DNA of 5,364 nt from Ruminococcus flavefaciens (GCA_004556875.1 SFFP01000173.1:1-5364); one strand, 5' to 3'. Counted from the first letter of the stretch, positions 1-5,219 are shown. Notes: generated from the letters alone by a model not told the origin. A program made the numbers and translations.

Positions 1-253
1 TTTTACCATCGTCAAGAGTGATGACCTCATATGAAGCATCGACTACCTCTGCACCCTTGTATTCGAGCTGGACTCTCGGGAGAACGATACCGCTTGATAC
101 AGGTGCTTCTGCATCGGGTGACGGAGGATCGATACCGATAGCTACTTTTATTGATGGTTCTGAAACAGCAGCATCAGCTGTGAGAGAAGAGAGCTGTGGT
201 GTAATAGCAACTGCACATGAAAGTACAGCGGCGATGTGTTTTTTGATGTTCAT
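1..253 (-). CDS. Secreted protein of unknown function, N-terminal part (runs off the left edge)
   Basis: The frame is open from an ATG at 253 to the window edge, giving the first 84 residues. The start is supported by an AGGAGG ribosome binding site (on the plus strand, CCTCCT within 261-268) about 8 bases upstream. The N-terminus is a typical Sec signal peptide: positive MNIKKH, a hydrophobic stretch (IAAVLSCAVAI), and a likely signal peptidase I cleavage near TADAA at residues 25-29. The mature part begins with a Pro/Ser/Glu/Asp-rich stretch that includes IDPPSPDAEAP and then a beta-rich segment. No domain can be named from this fragment. The protein is probably exported or surface-attached. 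It is divergent from the sigma/anti-sigma pair at 664-2485 and could be a target of it, but that is only inference from position. Confidence 0.85.
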   Translation of the reverse strand, partial: MNIKKHIAAVLSCAVAITPQLSSLTADAAVSEPSIKVAIGIDPPSPDAEAPVSSGIVLPRVQLEYKGAEVVDASYEVITLDDGK

Positions 254-326
254 TCTAAATACCTCCTCATGAATTGAATTGATTGGGATATTGCAGTAAT
301 GATCATTTCCGCCTTTGATATACATG

Positions 327-352
327 AATTAAGAGAGCGTCCTCTCATAATT
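327..352 (-). repeat. Inverted repeat (hairpin or operator) in the leader of the secreted-protein gene
   Basis: The arms AATTA-A-GAGAG (327-337) and CTCTC-A-TAATT (342-352) are complementary apart from one central A/A mismatch, with a 4-base loop (338-341). In a leftward transcript this would form a 10-bp hairpin about 75 bases before the ATG at 253. There is no T tract after it, so it is not a terminator. It may be a leader structure that stabilises the mRNA or a protein-binding dyad. Confidence 0.5.
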
Positions 353-379
353 GCCGAAAAACTGTTTCTAAATAAATAT

Positions 380-401
380 ACGAAACTGTTTTTCATTTCG
401 T
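380..401. repeat. Short inverted repeat ACGAAA-N10-TTTCGT
   Basis: A perfect 6-bp inverted repeat with a 10-base spacer. The left arm continues into AACTGTTT, which also occurs about 25 bases upstream (around 359-367), so the block contains both a dyad and a short direct repeat. It lies downstream of the candidate leftward promoter, where an operator could sit. The function is unknown. Confidence 0.35.
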
Positions 402-420
402 CACATTTATTTGTCTCAAA

Positions 421-449
421 AAAATAAAAAAACACTCACCTTTTTTCAA
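421..449 (-). promoter_or_regulatory. Candidate sigma-A promoter for the leftward secreted-protein gene
   Basis: Read on the minus strand: TTGAAA (449-444), a 17-base spacer, then TATTTT (426-421). The spacing is ideal and the hexamers are moderate matches to consensus. It would give a leader of about 160 bases ahead of the ATG at 253. The surrounding sequence is very AT-rich, so chance matches are likely and confidence is limited. Confidence 0.3.
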
Positions 450-516
450 AAAAAATTTTTTTGCGGTGTAAATGCCTATATACCGTGATAGACTCTTCAA
501 AACTGAAAATCACGGC

Positions 517-545
517 TTGACACTAATTTAACAAAGTATTATAAT
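517..545 (+). promoter_or_regulatory. Consensus sigma-A promoter for the sigma/anti-sigma operon
   Basis: TTGACA (517-522), a 17-base spacer and TATAAT (540-545): both hexamers match the housekeeping consensus exactly with the optimal spacing. Transcription would start near 552, giving a leader of about 110 bases before the GTG at 664. The operon therefore seems to have strong basal transcription by the housekeeping polymerase, rather than depending only on autoregulation by its own sigma factor. Confidence 0.85.
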
Positions 546-588
546 AAAATGTGTACAAAAGAGAAATTTGTTAAATAGTAAAAATATA

Positions 589-616
589 TTTCCGAAGTGA
601 GTGTATTTTCGGGAAA
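589..616 (+). repeat. Possible leader hairpin upstream of the sigma gene
   Basis: TTTCCGAA (589-596) can pair with TTCGGGAAA (608-616), with one bulged G and an 11-base loop. It lies in the predicted leader between the promoter at 517-545 and the ribosome binding site at 652-656. It is not followed by a T tract. It may be a modest leader structure or chance. Confidence 0.3.
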
Positions 617-663
617 AAGAGACTAATTATTAATGGTATATAATATGTATTGGAGGCGAGAAT

Positions 664-1407
664 GTGGAAATATTGCTCGATAAGCAGGCTTGCCGCAAAG
701 AAGACGGTATCAGTTTATTCGGAAAAAGAACTGATGCGCGGCACGGTGTATTCCTGCTGATAAACGATATTATCGCACAGAATGGCTGTCTCAGCGTTCT
801 GGAAAAGCTTTTTGAAGCCACTGTCTCGGACAGGGTCAGAAGCGACAGCGGTGCGCGAAACTATGACAGATTTATCAATGGCGACAATGACGGAATGACT
901 GAGATAATCCGCGAATACAAGGACGGTCTTTCACTTTATATCAACAGCATGGTGAGGAATATCTGCGAAGCGGAGGAGCTTATGGAGGAGACCTTCGTCG
1001 AGCTTGTTATGAAAAAGCCAAAGTATTCGGGAAAAAGTACATTCAAGACATGGCTTTATGCTATCGGCAGAAATATCACCTATGACTACATAAAAAAACG
1101 CTCAAAGAGCTATGAACTTCCTATTGATGAGCTTTATGATGTTTCGGATGAGGAAAATCTCGAAAAGACATATATTCAGCGCGAGGAAAATATTGCTCTT
1201 TACAAAGCACTGAGCAGTGTGAATACGGATTATGGACAGGCATTGCATCTTGTTTATATTGAGGGATTGAGTATCAAGGAAGCCGCAGAGGTAATGAAAA
1301 AGACAAAGAAACAGGTGGAAAACCTCGTTTGCCGCGGTAAAAAGGCTATGAGGTCTCAGCTTGAAAAGGAGGGCTTTGTCTATGAAGGACTATATTCAGG
1401 TAAGTGA
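664..1407 (+). CDS. ECF-type sigma-70 family RNA polymerase sigma factor with an N-terminal extension
   Basis: This 247-residue protein would direct RNA polymerase core to a specific promoter set. The sigma region 2 lies at residues 67-146: the 2.1/2.2 helices run through EYKDGLSLYINSM and CEAEELMEETF, and the 2.3/2.4 part is FKTWLYAIGRNITYDYIKKR, the promoter-melting and -10 recognition helix. Region 4 lies at about 177-235 with the helix-turn-helix LSIKEAAEVMKKTKKQVENLVCRGK. No C-terminal SnoaL-type domain is present. The start is GTG 664, 7 bases after GGAGG (652-656). The first 60 or so residues precede the usual ECF start and include a hydrophobic FLLINDII stretch. No internal ATG, GTG or suitably placed ribosome binding site offers a shorter start before region 2, so the extension is probably real. 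The gene overlaps the downstream membrane protein by 26 bases, the usual sigma/anti-sigma arrangement. Confidence 0.9.
   Translation: MEILLDKQACRKEDGISLFGKRTDARHGVFLLINDIIAQNGCLSVLEKLFEATVSDRVRSDSGARNYDRFINGDNDGMTEIIREYKDGLSLYINSMVRNICEAEELMEETFVELVMKKPKYSGKSTFKTWLYAIGRNITYDYIKKRSKSYELPIDELYDVSDEENLEKTYIQREENIALYKALSSVNTDYGQALHLVYIEGLSIKEAAEVMKKTKKQVENLVCRGKKAMRSQLEKEGFVYEGLYSGK
1367..1373 (+). promoter_or_regulatory. Ribosome binding site that fixes the start of the anti-sigma gene at 1382
   Basis: AGGAGGG lies inside the end of the sigma coding sequence, 8 bases before ATG 1382. It rules out the longer in-frame TTG start at 1361, which lies upstream of this site, and implies translational coupling of the two genes. 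Confidence 0.85.
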
Positions 1408-2485
1408 GAGCGTCTTTCGCAAAGCTGAAGAGCGTATGGCTGAGCAGAAGCGCCGTTCTGCAATAAAAAGACGAAATATAATTGCTGCATCGGGTGCAGC
1501 GGCGGTGCTTTTTGTTGTGGCGATGCAGAATGACGATATCAGCAATTTAATAAAGTCCATACCGCAGAAGGTCAGCAGCAGCTGGTTCGGCAGCGAGCCT
1601 ACAACTACTCAGATAACCACACAAACAACAACTACAAAGGCAGCTTCTTCTACTGCCGCTGTAACGACTACAGCACGTACTACATCAGAGACAACGACTG
1701 AAACCGAAACTACAGAAACAACAACTGCTTCAACTACAACAGCCGCCGCTGAAACTACTGCACAGGCTGTTGTTACAGAGCCGCCTGTCACCACACAGTC
1801 AGTTGACAGTATGAAGCAGTTTTTCATGATAGCGCTGTCAACAAGAGTCGTTGCCGCAGACTACGATACCGTAACTCTCAGCAACGGCTACAGGATAAGC
1901 TTTATTCACGGCGATTACGACCTGAGAGGCGTATTCAGGGTCGATGATATCATATTCTATAAGGCAAGCTTTGCCTACGACAAGAACAATGATATCTACT
2001 ATTACCTCAACGGCTGTTTTGAAGCTGAGCAGAGGACTATCGAGACGGACGAGAACGGAAATTACATCGAGCCATATACAGAGCCGTACAGGGGAGCTCC
2101 TGAGCCTGAAGACCAAAGGACTGATAAATACAACAAAAATGAAGTCCTAAGGAAGCTGAAGTATAATGACAGTATACCTTCTCTGGACTACAGGGATATA
2201 ATTGCTGACCCGTCTCTGCTGATATCGGGTGAGGGATTTGACGAGGATACTATCTATAAAATAAAAGTATCGTCTATGGAAATAAAGGAAGCAGACGGCT
2301 TTGACAAAAAATTTGAGGACGGACGTGAATGGTACTTGTATGCGTCGATTACAGACGGAATGCAACCCGAAGAGATATATGACCTTAAAGCAGGTGATGT
2401 AATTGATATGGTGGGACTATTCAGATATGAGAATGACACCGGAGCATTAAGTGCTGTCGATATATATATCAAAAAGGTAAACTGA
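1382..2485 (+). CDS. Single-pass membrane protein with Thr-rich linker, probable anti-sigma factor
   Basis: This 367-residue protein has a short basic cytoplasmic segment (residues 1-31, beginning MKDYIQVSESVFRKAEERM), one membrane helix (about 32-48, NIIAASGAAAVLFVVAM), a linker (74-138) in which 32 of 65 residues are threonine, and an acidic, Tyr/Asp-rich extracellular domain (about 144-367). The membrane topology follows from the positive charges before the helix. The C-terminal domain shows two beta-rich stretches (about 147-210 and 285-365), each with a pattern of short strands ending in a DxI/GDxI turn that could be OB-like barrels; this fold guess is weak. No HxxxCxxC zinc anti-sigma motif and no RsgI signature is visible. 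The anti-sigma role is inferred from position: its start overlaps the sigma gene by 26 bases and the topology suits a sensor that holds the sigma factor at the membrane. The ligand is unknown; the Thr-rich spacer suggests reaching through the cell wall. Confidence 0.8.
   Translation: MKDYIQVSESVFRKAEERMAEQKRRSAIKRRNIIAASGAAAVLFVVAMQNDDISNLIKSIPQKVSSSWFGSEPTTTQITTQTTTTKAASSTAAVTTTARTTSETTTETETTETTTASTTTAAAETTAQAVVTEPPVTTQSVDSMKQFFMIALSTRVVAADYDTVTLSNGYRISFIHGDYDLRGVFRVDDIIFYKASFAYDKNNDIYYYLNGCFEAEQRTIETDENGNYIEPYTEPYRGAPEPEDQRTDKYNKNEVLRKLKYNDSIPSLDYRDIIADPSLLISGEGFDEDTIYKIKVSSMEIKEADGFDKKFEDGREWYLYASITDGMQPEEIYDLKAGDVIDMVGLFRYENDTGALSAVDIYIKKVN
1601..1795 (+). repeat. Low-complexity threonine-rich linker coding repeat
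   Basis: This stretch is dominated by ACA/ACT/ACC/ACG codons and encodes residues 74-138 of the membrane protein: runs of two to four Thr broken by Ala, Ser, Glu and Gln. Such linkers are typical of cell-surface and cellulosomal proteins of Ruminococcus. The codons are mixed, so it is not a simple tandem DNA repeat, but it could still vary in length between strains. Confidence 0.8.
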
Positions 2486-2494
2486 GAATACCGA

Positions 2495-2523
2495 AAAACA
2501 GACTCCTTATGGGAGTCTGTTTT
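2495..2523. terminator. Bidirectional intrinsic terminator between convergent operons
   Basis: AAAACAGACTCC (2495-2506) and GGAGTCTGTTTT (2512-2523) form a perfect 12-bp stem with a 5-base loop (TTATG). The rightward transcript ends in a T-rich tail, and the leftward transcript runs into TTTTT (2498-2494). It lies 9 bases after the stop of the rightward membrane-protein gene and 8 bases after the stop of the leftward anti-sigma gene, so it serves both. Confidence 0.85.
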
Positions 2524-2531
2524 CATTTTAT

Positions 2532-3799
2532 TTAGTTATGATGATAGAAGTCCTTTGTAAGCTCATCGAGCCATTCAACATCATCAGTCGTGATTTCTGT
2601 CAGCTTTTTGTCCCAATCTTCTGCAGTGTATTTTTCGCCATTGATGGTGTGAATTACAGTCTGGTTTTCAACGGCGATCCTGAAATCATACAGAAGAGTT
2701 ATGCTGCCGTCGTTATTCAACTGATAGATCAGATTTTTGTCGCAGTCTTCAAGAGACTGTGTGATGATAATACCGTCCTTATTATTGTGGTGTACCTGGA
2801 TATTTCTGGAACTGATATCAAGTTTTTGATAGCTTTCACCCTGCAATGAATAAAGCTGGCAAATACTGCCTGAGTATTCGGGATCATTAGTGTAATACTG
2901 TATGAACAGTTCAGGGATATCGTCGCCGTTGATATCATATTCGCAGTAATAAGCGTCGGTGATACTGTCATCGGCATTGTCGATGAATTCGTCCATGCAC
3001 TGAGTTATAAGCTCGGCATGGTCATTTCCGTATTTGATACCGTCTGAGGTAAGTCCATAGCCGCCGTTTCCGTTTGAGAGCTTTTCGGCAAGAGCCTGGG
3101 CAGTTTCAGCATCAAAGTTTCCTTGTATAAGCAACTCACCATTTGATATCGCGGAGGTTACTATAGGAGAATAAACACATTCTCCGTCTACCCATATGGA
3201 TATGGGAGTATCAGTGCCTGCAAGCTCTTCTGTAGCTTTTGCGAATAATTCTGTTCCCTCGCTGTCAAGAGTACATTTTACCGCGTATACCATTTCTGTA
3301 GCTTCAACGTCTACAGGCAGGTAGTTTACCACAGCGCCTGCGATATTTTCACCTGTGAGTATTATCTCTCCGTTTTCACTGTCACCCCTGCGGAAGAATA
3401 CCTCATGCTGTGTGATGATCTCCGCATCGGTCATCGGTGAAGTCGCTTCGACAGCGGTTGTCGGTGACGGTGAAAATACCGCATCAGGCTCGTTTTTGTG
3501 CTTTTTATGAGTGAAGCACCGCCTGCGATACCGCCGATAATTGCGATACAAGCGGCGGCGGAAGCAAGTATCTTCCACATTGTCCGCGGACGATAAGGCT
3601 CTGAACCGCTTACTGTATCCTCATCTGATGCAGTATCCTGTGACATCTTTATATCGTACTTTCTTCTGCTCATTTCCAGTATCTTTTTCTTTTCGACACT
3701 TCCTGTGGGAGCGACCTTTTCGGAAAGAGACTCTAATTCGCTGATATCGGCATTTTCCATTATACCGAAATCCAATTCTTTGTTATTGTCTTTCATCAT
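2532..3799 (-). pseudogene. Frameshifted membrane anti-sigma-like protein with a SecD P1-head-like domain
   Basis: Two overlapping minus-strand frames together make one protein. Frame one starts at ATG 3799 and gives a cytoplasmic part (residues 1-73, including VEKKKILEMSRRKYDIKM) and a membrane helix (about 74-98, MWKILASAAACIAIIGG). It then turns into Arg/His-rich nonsense and stops at 3431. Frame two carries the logical continuation (KKHKNEPDAVFSPSPTTAVEAT) down to the stop at 2532. Adding one A to the run at 3502-3506 (or 3493-3497) would join them into about 422 residues. The extracellular part then has a region resembling the P1 head of SecD (about 148-243, ending ISNGELLIQGNFDAETAQALAEKL) and a Ca-binding-like DINGDDIPELF motif near 289-299. 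It follows a sigma gene with an ATGA overlap, so it is the probable anti-sigma partner. The break could be a real mutation, a slippage site or a sequencing error. Confidence 0.8.
3493..3506 (-). other. Frameshift site: two A5 runs in the anti-sigma-like gene
   Basis: On the coding strand the sequence is ATA AAA AGC ACA AAA ACG, with two runs of five A (3506-3502 and 3497-3493) separated by GCAC. The membrane-helix frame is meaningful upstream and the frame shifted by -1 is meaningful downstream. One extra A in either run restores a continuous protein. The codon phase does not match the usual two-tRNA slippery heptamers (A AAA AAG or A AAA AAC), and no downstream stem-loop is obvious, so a mutation or an error is likelier than programmed translational frameshifting. 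Confidence 0.75.
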
Positions 3800-4264
3800 T
3801 CTGCCTCCTTTAAGTATATATCAAGTTCGGCAAGCTTGTCTTTAAGCCGTCTTATAGCGCGGGAGCATCTCATTCTGACAGCAGAAGGTTCAAGCGAGAC
3901 CGTTTCGGCTATCTCCTTTGAAGTCATACCGTAGTAGTATTTCTGTATTATCATAGTTGAGTCAGGTTCACCAAGCTCTTCCACAAGCCGCAGGAGAATT
4001 CTGCGAAGTTCTGCTCTTTCCGCATTGTCAGCAATATCAGTATAATCGGTGATATTGTCAGCACCGCCCTCTTCGATAGAAACCGTTCTTCCGCTTTTTG
4101 CTGTGAGACTGTGGAACATATTTACAGCCTTTCTCTGCGCAACAGTTCCGATAAATCCCTTTATATTGCCGTCGTGACCGTTTTCAGCGGATATGTACTC
4201 GAATACGTCCGCAAAAACGTCGCTGACACATTCCTCGATATCCTCCTTATTCCTTGTCTGTCAT
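3796..4264 (-). pseudogene. ECF-type sigma factor with a deleted region 2 N-terminus
   Basis: A good ribosome binding site (AGGAGG, plus-strand CCTCCT 4273-4278) and ATG 4264 open a reading frame that stops after five codons (MTDKE, stop at 4247-4249). The recognisable sigma sequence continues in the +1 frame, which has a TGA at 4263-4261 and no start codon until ATG 4119. That frame reads NKEDIEECVSDVFADVFEY (end of region 2.1/2.2), then IKGFIGTVAQRKAVNMF (2.3/2.4), then a complete region 4 with the helix-turn-helix MTSKEIAETVSLEPSAVRMRCSRAIRRLK. The third sigma gene (5220-) has the same ends, MTDSE and REDIEE, but with about 37 residues between them; these are missing here. So an internal deletion that also changed frame is likely. 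A product from ATG 4119 would have region 4 and only the tail of region 2, and should not bind core polymerase normally. Confidence 0.8.
3804..3809 (-). promoter_or_regulatory. Ribosome binding site for the anti-sigma-like gene, inside the sigma gene end
   Basis: AGGAGG on the minus strand. Two adjacent ATG codons follow: 3799 at 4 bases and 3796 at 7 bases. The first forms an ATGA overlap with the sigma stop (3798-3796). By spacing, the second Met may be the main start. Either way the two genes are translationally coupled. Confidence 0.7.
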
Positions 4265-4308
4265 ATGGGATACCTCCTTTATATAGTAAAAGTAGTTATG
4301 CGCATTTC

Positions 4309-4353
4309 CGCTTTCATAATATATACTCAGTGCAGATATCAAAAGTGCAACAC
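4309..4353 (-). promoter_or_regulatory. Shared 45-bp promoter-like element upstream of the broken sigma gene
   Basis: Read on the minus strand, GTGTTGCACTTT (4353-4342), 14 unrelated bases, then AGTATATATTATGAAAGCG (4327-4309). The same two blocks at the same distance occur at 5127-5171. The element ends 44 bases before ATG 4264. TTRCAC to AGTA is 17 bases, close to the spacing of ECF-type -35 and -10 elements, so an autoregulatory promoter is the simplest reading. The second block also contains TATTAT, a possible sigma-A -10. Confidence 0.6.
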
Positions 4354-4354
4354 T

Positions 4355-4383
4355 ATTTTAGCATAAATTTTCATAATGAGCAA
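4355..4383 (-). promoter_or_regulatory. Candidate sigma-A promoter for the broken sigma/anti-sigma operon
   Basis: On the minus strand: TTGCTC (4383-4378), a 17-base spacer, then TAAAAT (4360-4355) preceded by an extended -10 TG at the right distance (TGC). Transcription would start near 4348, inside the shared 45-bp element, giving a leader of about 85 bases. The operon may thus have both a housekeeping and a sigma-specific promoter. Confidence 0.5.
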
Positions 4384-4409
4384 CATCGGCATATATTTCT
4401 CCGCGTCTG

Positions 4410-4438
4410 TTGTTATTTTCATAATTATATGTTATAAT
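4410..4438 (+). promoter_or_regulatory. Sigma-A promoter for the HD-domain hydrolase gene, with a dyad over the -10
   Basis: TTGTTA (4410-4415), a 17-base spacer, TATAAT (4433-4438), with the extended -10 TGT (4430-4432). The -10 is also the right arm of a perfect inverted repeat ATTATA-TGT-TATAAT (4424-4438), which could bind a repressor. The start would be near 4445, only about 17 bases before the ATG, so the leader is very short. Confidence 0.75.
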
Positions 4439-4461
4439 CTTAATAGCGGAGGTGGTGTGTA

Positions 4462-5067
4462 ATGTATTACATAATGACCGACAAATTCGGCTGTGAAGAT
4501 ATCATAAGGCAGTCATCGGAAAATGAGTATCAGAAATACTGCTTTGGCGAAGAAAAATGGCATGATACCGATATTGAGGAAAATGCTGTTGAGATATCCG
4601 AAGAAGAAGCTCTGAGTATGCTTTATGAACAGCGTAAAAAGTACGATGAACTTCTTGAACTTGCAGAAAAGGTGGCAGAGGAAAAACACAGCGGACAGAT
4701 TGACAAGGGCGGTGCACCATATTTTCTGCACCCGAAAGCTGTTGCCGCGGCAGTAGAAAATACCGAATACAAGATAGCCGCATATCTCCACGATGTGTGC
4801 GAGGATACGGAAACTACTTTTGACGACCTGCTTGAAATGGGATTTGATCCGCGGATAGTCAATTCTGTAAGGCTTCTCACCAAAACAGAGGGAACATCAT
4901 ATGAGAAGTATCTTGAAGCCGTCAAGAACGACGAGTGTGCAAGAAATGTCAAAATGGCTGATATCAGGCATAATATGGACATCTCGCGTATTCCCGTCCC
5001 CACTGAAAAAGACTTTGAAAGACTGGAAAAATACAGGAAAGCACTGCGCTTCCTTGAAGAAAAATAG
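4462..5067 (+). CDS. HD-domain phosphohydrolase of the RelA/SpoT hydrolase type
   Basis: This 201-residue protein has a 60-residue N-terminal segment (ending ISEEEALSMLYEQRKK) and an HD domain at about 61-200. The metal-binding set typical of (p)ppGpp hydrolases can be read off: H90 in FLHPKAVA, H110-D111 in AYLHDVCEDT, the E114-D115 pair, and D167 with N171 in ADIRHN. No synthetase, TGS or ACT domain is present, so it is a hydrolase-only small form, at about the size of small alarmone hydrolases plus the N-terminal segment. The usual Arg that contacts the guanine base (in the RKSGxPY segment) is replaced by Asp81 (IDKGGAPY), so (p)ppGpp may not be its substrate; another nucleotide is possible. 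The ATG is 9 bases after GGAGG (4448-4452). It has its own promoter and terminator and is monocistronic. Confidence 0.85.
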   Translation: MYYIMTDKFGCEDIIRQSSENEYQKYCFGEEKWHDTDIEENAVEISEEEALSMLYEQRKKYDELLELAEKVAEEKHSGQIDKGGAPYFLHPKAVAAAVENTEYKIAAYLHDVCEDTETTFDDLLEMGFDPRIVNSVRLLTKTEGTSYEKYLEAVKNDECARNVKMADIRHNMDISRIPVPTEKDFERLEKYRKALRFLEEK

Positions 5068-5075
5068 TTCCTGAG

Positions 5076-5103
5076 CAGTCTGCATTTTTGCGGACTGTTT
5101 TTT
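5076..5103 (+). terminator. Intrinsic terminator of the HD-hydrolase gene
   Basis: CAGTCTGC (5076-5083) pairs with GCGGACTG (5090-5097), eight pairs including one U-G wobble, with a 6-base loop, followed directly by TTTTTT (5098-5103). It begins 9 bases after the stop codon. Confidence 0.85.
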
Positions 5104-5126
5104 ATGTGAAAAAAATTTTTGAAGAT

Positions 5127-5171
5127 GTGTTACACTTTGATGTTTTTTTGCAAGTATGTATTATGAAAGCG
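5127..5171 (+). promoter_or_regulatory. Shared 45-bp promoter-like element upstream of the third sigma gene
   Basis: GTGTTACACTTT (5127-5138), 14 unrelated bases, then AGTATGTATTATGAAAGCG (5153-5171). The blocks match those at 4353-4309 in 11 of 12 and 18 of 19 positions with identical spacing. The element ends 48 bases before ATG 5220. A sigma-A reading is possible too: TTGATG (5137-5142), 16 bases, TATTAT (5159-5164), but its -35 falls partly in the part that is not conserved between the copies. Confidence 0.6.
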
Positions 5172-5219
5172 CTTGACAACAGCGATAAGCTGTAATAAAT
5201 ACAGAAAAGAGGGTGGCTT

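Larger units (their letters stand above)
254..663. other. Divergent AT-rich intergenic region
   Basis: This 410-base gap separates the leftward secreted-protein gene from the rightward sigma gene. I see no convincing coding frame in it. It holds a consensus sigma-A promoter for the rightward genes (517-545), a weaker leftward promoter candidate (421-449), two inverted repeats in the probable leftward leader (327-352 and 380-401), a perfect 10-base palindrome AATGATCATT at 298-307, a near-symmetric A8T7 tract at 448-462 that probably bends the DNA, and a possible leader hairpin before the sigma gene (589-616). Confidence 0.8.

Noticed and set aside
639..644. TATAAT just upstream of the sigma gene
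   Set aside because: No -35-like hexamer lies at a suitable distance, and transcription from it would start at about 651, on the ribosome binding site at 652-656. The consensus promoter at 517-545 explains the gene better.
1361..1381. TTG start at 1361 for the anti-sigma gene
   Set aside because: The strong AGGAGGG at 1367-1373 lies downstream of this TTG and is correctly spaced for ATG 1382.
1609..1827. Minus-strand open frame very rich in valine
   Set aside because: It is the reverse complement of the Thr-rich linker: complemented ACN-rich codons read as GTN/GTT. It has no ribosome binding site and lies inside a well-supported gene.
4247..4264. Programmed +1 frameshift (GAA TAA G) to rescue the broken sigma gene
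   Set aside because: It would yield MTDKE-KEDIEE, but the missing region 2 helix would still be absent, and the AGGAGG-like stretch lies after the stop, not a few bases before it as in prfB.
4111..4437. Plus-strand open frame of 108 codons across the broken sigma start and promoter region
   Set aside because: It is antisense to recognisable sigma sequence, covers the divergent promoters, lacks a ribosome binding site, and its product looks like no known protein.
5173..5201. TTGACA followed by TAATAAATA as a second promoter for the third sigma gene, with a small dyad ACAGC-GATAA-GCTGT between
   Set aside because: The -35 is perfect, but no acceptable -10 occurs at 16-18 bases (TAAATA at 17 is poor). 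The shared element just upstream is a better candidate.
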